Of a stretch of 64,000 nt of DNA, positions 55,157 to 64,000 are shown one piece after another. Origin of the DNA: Selaginella tamariscina (lineage: Eukaryota; Streptophyta; Lycopodiopsida; Selaginellales; Selaginellaceae); contig PUQB01000169.1 in NCBI GenBank assembly GCA_003024785.1, forward strand, positions 182,165 through 246,164, in the 5' to 3' direction. Position numbers and translations under genes: made by a program. Position 1 is the stretch's first letter. Every line of letters begins with the position of its first letter. A model generated the notes under the pieces. The model worked only from the letters and a program-made list of their open reading frames with translations, searched no databases and had not been told where the DNA came from.

Positions 55157-56323
55157 TTACCTGGATTTAGAGTGGTGGTTATAGCAACACATCCGATTGA
55201 AGATTTTTCGGCCAAAAGTGCGCGGGGGAGGGGGAGGTGGCGTAGGAATTACTTTGGGTAGCTGTTTATGAAAGGCCTTGACTGCATTCCTCACGCCATC
55301 TTCCTCTTGAATGCACTTGGCCATCTCCTCTGCTTTACGTTTCACCTGTCACACAGACAAATTATACATATATGCATCTAAATAGCTGTATATATGTACA
55401 TGGCATGTGTATGTATTAATTTCTAGTACATAGTTCAACAGGAAGAATACATAATCTACCGTATGTATACGTAATACGATTGACATACATAATCTACCGT
55501 ATGTATACGTCTGACATCAAAGTGTACATACTTCATTATGGTTTCCTACAGGGCATTCCTTACCTTACATTAAAATTCAAATTTTGTGGGGTTGAAGATG
55601 GTTTTCGTTCACATCAACAACCCTTACCTTAACCTTTATATTAACTTTTGAGTCCATTATCTTAAACAAAATTTAAGGGGTGACCTCTTAAGGTCGTTTA
55701 AAAATTATTTCTCGGGCTGCGTGTTTTAACAGGCTTGGCACGTGGGGTGTTAAGAGTGAGTTATGTTCATACTGAAACACTAATCCCGTTTTGGTACGAA
55801 CACAGGTAACACCCTTAAGTGGCTTAAGGCAAGGAAGGGGGTGGGAATGGCCCACATATATAGACTTAAGTGGCTTAAGGTAAGGGCTGGTGGGAATGGC
55901 CCCATAGACATACATATATAGACAGAGACATTAGACATTAACTTCTCTCTATATATCTCTCTCTCAAACACACGCACACACACACACACACACTGATAGC
56001 ATGTTTTCAAACATACCTCTGGATCGAGCATGAACTCGATAGCTTTGACAAGCTTATCAAGAGTGAAATCGTCCACCGGAATTGGAACAGGACCAATACC
56101 TCTATCATGTACACGAGCGCCCCAAAATGGTTGGTCTCCAAAAAATGGCACAATGGTCGTTGGACACTAGAAAATGTGCTGTCTATATATACACATACAT
56201 ATACATATAGTACATATAGTTATATACTAGAACAAGCTATGTACGCATACCGCAGCTTTGAGTCCAGCAGCGGTTGTTCCAGCTCCACCGTGATGAACCT
56301 TAAAATTAAACATCGTTTAACGT

Positions 56324-56372
<49 letters not shown>

Positions 56373-59300
56373 ATATACCACTGCAGCACACTGTGGGAAT
56401 AACCAGTCGTGGGGACAGTCCTTAATGAAGTACACATATTCTGGAGTTTTTGCTGCATACAAGGTTAAACGTATAGTTAACCATTTTTAAAAGAAAATAA
56501 AATAGAAATTGGCATAGGTAACTTACAGCTATCATCACCGATGCCTCCCCATCCCTTGTCAACAAGTCCCCTTTGCTTGGTTATTTCCAAGGCTTTGATA
56601 ATTGTGTCGGTCATACCCTTTGGATCTTTTACCGGCTGAGATTAACAATATATATTAAATAATACACACACATACAGATGCATAACACCTATAGAACCTA
56701 CATATATAATTAAATGAAATACGTACCAGACTTCCAAATCCAATATAAATAGGTTTGCTTCCAGCTTGAAGAAACTTCGAAAGCTCATCTGGAGGTTTAT
56801 AATCTTGAGCTAATTCTAGGAAACAGTATCCGACCACATCTATAAGAGGACCCCAATCTGAGAATGCTTCTCGTTAATATATATAAATTGCATTATATGT
56901 AGTTAGTATTAATGTGATGATCAGGATAGCAAACATACATACTACAAGTTGCACACAAATGCAATATATTATGATATACTTTGTAGGTATTTATATCTAC
57001 CTTTTGGTTTTGGAACAACGCACGGACTCCAAACATAACAAAAAGGGACGTCAATGAGAGATCCTTGACCTTTGCTTAAGTACGAGATAGGACGAAGGTT
57101 AAGTTTCTTTTTCCTGAAATCATTTATCATACTACGGATGCCCAACCAAATCATACTATCAACCACTTGATACGAAATCTGCATAAAGTCAATTAATTAC
57201 TTAACTAACCTTCACATAAAATAATTTCACCTTATTAAAATTGGAATTAGTGAGCCGAGAAAGAGGGTGAGGAAACTCACTAGTCGGCCTGCATTAAAAT
57301 TTGTGAGCATTTTATTATATGACTATCACATACTATAGTCAAGTGTACACATATACACATACAGATACGTATAGATACACACACACATGTATGTCGACTT
57401 GTAATACTTGACTTACGTCCAGGGCATTGTAAAGTAGAGGTGGATAGGAACATTTAATGCTTCTGCAACATGAACATGGCCTGTGCATAAAGCATGTTAG
57501 TAAGGATGCACTTAACATATATTGCATCTGTGCGTGCGTGTGTGTCAGCATATATGCATGTATGAAACAATATGTGCTTACCATATGCTGGAGGATTGGA
57601 AATTATTGCCTCGGCTTTGAAATCGATAAGAGTGTCCGGGTCCCGCTCAATACAAGCCGGGAGTAAAGAGTTTACAATTTCCTTGAGCTGTTTCCTTTGA
57701 ACTTTCACGTCTTTTGGACCAGAAGGTAAAAAGCCTTTATTATTTACCATATCTGAGACAAAATAGTTAGAACACACATGTATCGCTGGATATACATCTA
57801 AGTTGGACTTACATCCTGCCAAGACTTTAGGGTCCCCTCCAAGAGGAAAGTACTCCAAACCAGCGGATTTAACGAACTCTTTAAAGTTTGTATGCGTTGC
57901 CAATCGTACACGATGACCTTGTTTCTGCAAGCAGAGGTCAGCACACACAACACAAACATGTATATCATGCACGTCACTAATAAATATGGTGGAATACTTC
58001 ATAATATGTAGATATTATAATTTACTACAACCGTACTACATAGATTATTGAAGGGATTTAATATAAACATACCTGTAATTCCTTTCCAATTGCAACGAAG
58101 GGTTGGATATCTCCACGTGTGCCAACAATCAGCATCGCGATTTGTAAAGGAAGTATTTGTTTCTCATCCCCTTCTTCGTAGACAGGCTCCTCGTGGCCAC
58201 TCTCGTCGTATAAATCCGGTAATATCTTCATCCCCCGCTCCTCATCTATCTTAACCGCACCTTCGCTTGTGATGCTACCCAGCCTTTTCATCATCCGCTT
58301 CTGCTTCATCATCGTATTATTAATATGAGTGTACCTTACTGTGTCTAGGAATTTAAGGATGTTGAATACAAATGAAAATAATACAGAATATACTTAATGA
58401 GAATAATACAGATATATTTATGACAGACCTACCCTCTTCCGATGAGATATCTTATGCCGCTTGCGAGTTTTATCAGCATCAAAGATGCCGTTTTTGCTAT
58501 CATAACATGGAGCACTGTTCGTCCTGCCCAAACCCTTCACTATGGAAAAAAAGAGCAACAGTTCCATTAAAAATCAAACATATAGAGAGAGATTGTGTTA
58601 GTTTTCCTTCTTTTAACATTAAGCATGCATTTTTTTTACGATTAAACGTGCACGCTCGATACATATTCAATATGAATAAACAAAGCTTTGCGTAATCCAA
58701 AAACTATTTCGTTCTTCTATTTAATGCAAGGTGACACACACACACACACACACGAGTAAGATATGAAACTAAACGGAGCAACTACTATTGACAATGATCC
58801 ACATATTCCAGAGTAATATGTACATTTCCGCGAGTGCGTATAACATAGGTAGACTGTAGCGTATACTATAATATTACATAGACTTACCAGAGCCGACAGA
58901 AAAGGGGCACAGAAACATGACTTAGTATTTGGTCTATACTTAATCACGAGAAACAAAGAAAGGGACTAAGTGTAAGATATATGCGTATATATGAACGAAT
59001 AATATACCAACCTGGTGACTCCGGAGGCTTTAGAGCTGTATCATCTTTTGTTGTAGCATTCTCATCAAGAATCAAACTGATGGTACCAGAAGGCACGGTG
59101 CTAGCAACATGCAGCCGCTGTGCAGGAGCATCCAGAAACTCATACTTGGACGCCTTCCCAATCTTCTGCACCTCTTCAGGATCCAAACGCAAAATGTCCG
59201 GCTTCTGCTCCCCATCCTCGTAGTCCACGAACAACTGGCTCCTCTTATCCTCCTTTCGATCCAGTCCATCGATGACAATCTCTTCGGTTTCATCCGGTGC

Positions 59301-59411
59301 GACCGCATTCAGCTCCCCTTCTAGATGAACCGGATGCTCTATTCCGTTAACACCTACATTGTTGGAATACCCTTCTTCAGAGGAGCTGCTAGAGCTGCTA
59401 GGGCAGCCCAT
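55157..59411 (-). CDS. UGT80: UDP-glucose:sterol 3-beta-glucosyltransferase (14 exons)
   Basis: GT1-family enzyme making steryl glucosides from UDP-glucose and membrane sterols. Minus-strand exons: 59012-59411, 58433-58539, 58073-58300, 57813-57924, 57582-57752, 57417-57480, 57231-57288, 57001-57178, 56727-56857, 56527-56635, 56379-56452, 56251-56298, 56017-56166 and 55157-55345; about 672 residues, intact frame. N-terminus is Ser-rich and acidic. The fold begins at [20 protein letters not shown], then [46 protein letters not shown]. The sugar-donor motif includes [20 protein letters not shown] and [15 protein letters not shown]. The tail has a six-proline run and a basic Cys-containing end. 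The extent of exon 7 is a choice: a second donor would add seven residues. Intron 13 (55346-56016) contains two copies of a CTTAAGTGGCTTAAGG unit. The 5' part of the gene is duplicated upstream at 62.3 kb. Confidence 0.95.
55795..55905. repeat. 45-bp tandem repeat in glucosyltransferase intron 13
   Basis: Two units, each with CTTAAGTGGCTTAAGG followed by a G-rich stretch and GTGGGAATGGCC. The CTTAAG words are palindromic. Confidence 0.75.
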
Positions 59412-60410
59412 TTCTTCCCCAAAACAGGAACTTTCACAAGATTTCAGCCTAGATTGCTAGCAAGCATACCTCGGATGACCCGATTTTATCAAGTCGGCAG
59501 AGATCACCGCACAGATTGTGGATTGATTCCTCACTTACGATTTCTTCACGGATTTCTGTAAAGCGTATTGAGAAATGGACGATTCTCCGGAAAGACGGAT
59601 TCTCCCAAGAGACCTAAACGCCGGCTTGGAGACGATGTTTGGCACACAGTTTATGGAGATTATGGCCGATTATCCAAAGAATATAGAAATCGGCAGCAGT
59701 TGCTTCCAAGATTCATAAGAACACACCTGTTATCCTTAGATTTGCACCTTCCGACACAAATTACGAAGAAATCGACAGAGATTACTTGAAAAAACACCTA
59801 GTAATCGATGCTTGAAGCGTCTAAAACAGAGCGGAGATGGTTCCTTCGGCAAGAATGGCGCCTTACTGGATTTGCGTAGGAATCAATTATAGAACAATGC
59901 GGTAAAAGAGAAGAAGAATGAACGTTAGGATTTACAGTATAACATCCCCAAACGGGGCATTCACACAATTTTTGAAAAGCCCTTCCTATTCGGCCTCTCG
60001 ACACGTGGGCCTCGCTCAGGTGTACACCAACTCACTTTTAATTTATCTCCACTAATTCTGCTTTCAAGATAAACAGCTTTATATATATATATTTGTATCT
60101 ATTATATATATATATAATAACATTATAAATTATTATTAATTTTCTTTTTAAGTTGCAATTATGTATTTCTAAACAACACATGTAAGTCTCTTGCGCCACA
60201 TGGAATACAACCTCTTTGTTTATAAAGTCACTAAACTTTAAAGTTTTTATATAGAGATGGTAAAGTATATTAAATTAAAAAAAAATTAATAATTTAATAA
60301 GAATTAATAATAAACGAATGTTATGGGACCTGTGGAGATTCGATGGGAGTTATGCTGTGCTATGCAGAGGGTGACACACGGTCTTTCTAGGTTTAGAAAA
60401 CATAGATACT
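59205..60410. repeat. Segmental duplication, copy 1 (exon 1 part, leader, promoter)
   Basis: Collinear with 62281-63205. Long identical stretches include the 41 bases from 59523 and from 62395, plus the promoter-distal words around GACACACGGT (60373 and 63170). Confidence 0.9.
59412..60060 (-). promoter_or_regulatory. Glucosyltransferase leader and promoter
   Basis: About 600 bp of low-AT sequence upstream of the ATG. A strong donor (AAATC|GTAAGT, at about 59536) and TAG acceptors near 59455 suggest a leader intron. Several short upstream frames are present. Much of this stretch recurs at 62393-62870, which marks it as a unit that was copied with the gene start. Confidence 0.5.
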
Positions 60411-60578
60411 AAAAACAAGAGTTTGTCACTTGTCCATAGAATATGAGACAGATGTACGAAAGAAGGCTAACAATTTAATAATAGTTTGTAACAGTTTATA
60501 ATATTTTGTATATCACAGACCACCAGCAAAATTTGATGACCACAACAATCGCTCAGATATATCTTAATAGATTAAAAT

Positions 60579-60596
60579 ATATATATATATATATAT

Positions 60597-60654
<58 letters not shown>
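60579..60654. repeat. (TA)n microsatellite
   Basis: About 75 bp of TA with two phase breaks. Confidence 0.95.
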
Positions 60655-60666
<12 letters not shown>

Positions 60667-61203
60667 ACATTTATTTATTTATATCAGTAATATTTACATA
60701 AGTACCTTGAACATTCTAAAAACAAATAAATATAAAATGTTTCCTGTTTAATATATTATTCCATGATGCAAATTAAATATTCTCAATAATAAAAATGAAA
60801 CTTTAGATCATTAATCACACTTAGTTGTACTACTTGTACTTAAAGTGCAGGACCAACCTCTTAATACATTTTTCCATCTTATAAAATGTGTGTGTGCATG
60901 AAATTATGTTAAATGACAACATTATTAAGTTAAATTCATTAATTTGCTCGCCTTTGTCATTTAATTAATTAAATAGATGTATACTTAAAGTATATATTAA
61001 TTAATACATGAGTATATTCGTAGGTAAATAGTATACATCAAAGTTTTAACTAATTAGTATGTGTTATGTATGACAGAACCATGAGTGTTAATCTACTTGT
61101 ATATACGTATGTATAGTGCGTATCTACGTTTGGTATATAATTAAGAAATTATAAATTTATTTTTAATGCTTGTGTTTGAAACTTATTAAATTTTCCAATG
61201 TAC

Positions 61204-61410
61204 AGCTTGAAGCTTTATTTATTTAATTTTTAGTAGAGTTGCAGATAATTTCACATAATGACATTATTTTGTAAATGTAAGAAATACTATTATGTGAACA
61301 GGTTTTATCACCAGTGTGTTATATTACATTAAAATATCATTAGTTTAACTATTAAGTATCATTGAACATATTATGGGATTAATTAGAACTACAGACATGT
61401 TCATATATAT
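61204..61410 (+). repeat. Inverted block, arm 1
   Basis: Matches the reverse complement of 63350-63605, including CTTGAAGCTTTATTTATT at one end and ATTAATTAGAACTACAGACA at the other. It lies within an otherwise direct duplication, so this block was inverted in one copy. Confidence 0.85.
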
Positions 61411-62280
61411 ATACACACACACATACACACAGTTAGAAAATATTCTATGAACTACAAGAAAATATTTCAAAAAAGAGTTAAAAACCAAATAATTTCCAAT
61501 ATATTAAGCTCTATACACACAACGCCCGTACACATATATAGACACATATACATTATATACAGAAACACGTGTTTTTATTCACAGTCTGTCCCCGTTATTA
61601 AAACACCACCAGTCTTCCGTCCACCTGGATCCGCCAGATTTACCTGTTAATTTAAAAAGAATATATAATTCTAAAATTATTAATACTTAATTTGTTTTCA
61701 AACGTAAATTCTAAACTTATTAAATCTTAACTAGTTTTAGAACATATGTAACGGTGGTTATTAAAGCAAATGAAATTTATGTAACAGTACATTCAAATAA
61801 TTTGATGTTTTATAAATTTACTATATATTAAATTAGTGTTTACCATACACTGCCAAAAACCACACTCTATACACATACACACCCTCACGCCACAGTGCGT
61901 GTGTGTGTGTGTGTGTGTGGTTTTGATAAACAATATGTTAAATTAAAGAAGTCTTTGTCATGTAACTTAGAAATGTAAGCCACGACATTATATTGCATAC
62001 ACGCGTATGAGAGGTCTATAATTTATTGTTTTTGTTTTTCAAAGACAAATTTCGAAAACATTATTTGGATAAAAATTATTAAAAAAAAATTAAAAATGTG
62101 ACCGATTATGAGCAAAATGAATTTAACTGTTCAAAACGATTAAACATTTATGTTATTTAACAGTCTAGCAACAATTTCATGGAGCTGATTTGTCAAACTG
62201 CATTAAAAGACACACACACCCACACAGATGTGTGTGTGTGTGTAATACTTGTTGGTTTAAAACGTAATTACTAAATAATG

Positions 62281-62380
62281 TCTGCATCCTCGTATTCCAC
62301 GAACAACTGATCCTCCAGTCCATCGATGACAATCTCTTCGGATTCGTGCGACCGCAACCCTTCTAGATGAACCGGATGAT
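62281..62380 (-). pseudogene. Truncated copy of glucosyltransferase exon 1
   Basis: Matches 59210-59350 of exon 1 with internal deletions. The stretch corresponding to 59352-59517, including the start codon, is missing, so no protein can begin here. The adjoining leader and promoter copy (62393-63205) is better preserved. Confidence 0.85.
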
Positions 62381-62876
62381 GAACTGTTCCTATTGATTCC
62401 TCACTTACGATTTCTTCACGGATTTCTGTAAAGCGCCTTCAAGAAAGAGAGCATATTGACCTAAAAATCGACGCTTTGACGACATATCCCGGAAAGCTCC
62501 GACTCACGGATTCTCCCAAGACGGCTTGGAGACAACAGAGATTATCCAGAGAAAATAGAAATCGGCAGCGGTTGCTTCCAAGATGCATGAACACACCTGT
62601 GATCCACAGATTTGCACTTCCGACACAAATTATGAAGAAATCGGCAGAGATCGATGCTTGAAGCGACTAGAACAGAGAGGAGATACTTCCTTCGGCAAGA
62701 ATGCATGGCGCCTTACTGGATTTGCGTAGGAATCAATTCAAACCAGCTATAGAAGAGGGGATTTGACAATGTAGTAAAAGAAAACAAGAATGACCGTTTG
62801 GATTTACAGTATAACTATTCGCCTCTCGACACGTGGCCAACTCCACTTTTAATTTATCTCTAATTATGATAAACAG

Positions 62877-62920
<44 letters not shown>

Positions 62921-63205
62921 AATATTACCATAAATTATGTTATTAATTTTCTTTTTAAGTGTAATTATATATTTTTAAACTGTGATATATAAATAAACAC
63001 ATGTGTAACCATTGAATACAACCTCTTTATTTCTAAAATCACTAAATTTTTTACTATAGAGATGGTAAAATATATATTAAAGTGGGAAAAGTTTAATTTA
63101 ATTTAGAATTAGTAATAAAGAATGTTATGGATTTGTGGAGATTTGATGATGCTGTGCTATGCAGAGGGTGACACACGGTTTTCCTAGATATAGAAAACAT
63201 AGATA
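62281..63205. repeat. Segmental duplication, copy 2
   Basis: Direct copy of 59205-60410, shortened by deletions. A 40-bp (TA)n at 62878-62918 replaces a shorter AT tract of copy 1. Confidence 0.9.
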
Positions 63206-63349
63206 AACTAAACTTAATACAATTAAAATAATAATGTAAATGAAACGTGATTAAACTACTTATAAGTTATGTACTTGTTCCTGTAGTTCATAGAAAGCAT
63301 CCCTCTAATGTGCCCAGCGACACGTGTATGTATGCGTGCGTGTGTGTAT

Positions 63350-63605
63350 ATATATATGAACATGTTTGTAGTTCTAATTAATCCCGTGATACAAGTTAAA
63401 CATTTTCAATGATACATAATAATTAAATTAATGGTATTTTAAGTGTAAAACGAGTATAAACACACTGGTGATGAGATAAAACCTGTTCAGGCTGGCAAAA
63501 ATAGCATATTTCTTACATTTACAAAATAGTGTCATAACTCTGATAAATAATTAAAAAATAAAAATTTAAAATAAATAAAGCTTCAAGCATAACCATTAAA
63601 ATCAA
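63350..63605 (-). repeat. Inverted block, arm 2
   Basis: Reverse-complement partner of 61204-61410, with a few small insertions. Confidence 0.85.
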
Positions 63606-63659
63606 TAAATTAGTTAGAAATTTATAATTTCATGTTAATAGGCAAACCTCAGCAAGATA

Positions 63660-63858
63660 TTCCATCAACCTGTTAATTGTAAAAGACAATTTTTAGATTA
63701 TTAAAACGTAAATACCAAACTATGGTTTCAAACTTAAGAACATATGTAACGGTGGTTATTAAAGAAAATGAGATTTGTAACAATACTTTCAAATAATTTG
63801 ATGCTTAAATAACTAATTTTAATATACCATACACTGCCAAACACCACACATTACCTCT
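63660..63858. repeat. Direct repeat of 61637-61880
   Basis: Shares, in the same order and direction, ACCTGTTAATT, ACGGTGGTTATTAAAG, CAAATAATTTGATG and ACCATACACTGCCAAA. It continues the segmental duplication past the inverted block. Confidence 0.85.
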
Positions 63859-64000
63859 TCTTATATTAACCAAGTACTAATTTTCTGCATGAATACTGTC
63901 GTCTCCCATAATCTATAAAGTCCACAAACTCTCTCTCTCTAGAACAAATATATTAGAGTGTTATACACACACACATATATACATGTGTGTGTGTGTATAT

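Larger units (their letters stand above)
60411..62280. other. AT-rich intergenic region between the duplicate copies
   Basis: No gene seen. It holds the (TA)n at 60579-60654, one arm of the inverted block (61204-61410), a direct-repeat partner (61637-61880), a (GT)n at 61897-61918 and a small GC-richer patch at 61560-61650 of unknown origin. Confidence 0.6.

Noticed and set aside
61560..61650. GC-richer patch as a possible exon
   Set aside because: No frame shows a recognisable motif, and only one acceptor-like signal is present.

Overview
This window is nuclear DNA of a flowering plant. The genes are intron-rich with GT-AG junctions, and they encode an angiosperm-type CDKA kinase with PSTAIRE, a plant beta-tubulin, a plant LRR receptor-like pseudokinase, a UGT80 sterol glucosyltransferase and a plastid-type FAD oxidoreductase. 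The intergenic DNA is extremely AT-rich and loaded with (TA)n, (CA)n/(GT)n and (CT)n/(GA)n microsatellites, which also fill most introns. Species cannot be named from sequence alone.

Layout. 1-4.35 kb: AT-rich intergenic DNA. 4.35-5.83 kb (+): 20S proteasome alpha-7 subunit, convergent with 6.06-8.27 kb (-) beta-tubulin, whose leader intron reaches 8.60 kb. 9.29-12.85 kb (-): a 13-exon renalase-like FAD/NAD(P) oxidoreductase with a charged, repeat-bearing N-terminal part. 12.9-20.5 kb: AT-rich desert with a 250-bp tandem duplication and microsatellites. 20.5-23.64 kb (+): CDKA (cdc2) with E2F and MSA-like promoter motifs. 23.7-31.3 kb: repeats, a tRNA-Cys(GCA), a 58-bp palindrome, telomere-like motifs and an unrecognised low-AT block at 29.76-30.19 kb. 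31.29-34.98 kb: a degraded Ty3/gypsy-type LTR retrotransposon with 5-bp target duplications. 35-49.4 kb: mutually duplicated intergenic modules carrying further tRNA-Cys copies. 49.4-53.1 kb (-): LRR receptor-like pseudokinase. 55.2-59.4 kb (-): sterol glucosyltransferase. 59.2-63.9 kb: duplication of the 5' end and promoter of that gene, with one block inverted.

The proteasome, receptor kinase and glucosyltransferase models are open across every splice junction. Beta-tubulin, the oxidoreductase and CDKA each carry small deletions in otherwise perfectly conserved exons. Either the consensus sequence has deletion errors between about 6 and 23 kb, or these copies are decaying.

The most unusual element is a dispersed family of tRNA-Cys(GCA)-like sequences: two near-complete and five or six broken copies, with related roughly 50-nt upstream leaders that form a hairpin in at least two copies. 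The genes are unrelated housekeeping and signalling loci (protein turnover, microtubules, redox, cell cycle, membrane signalling, sterol glycosylation) and form no visible pathway cluster.
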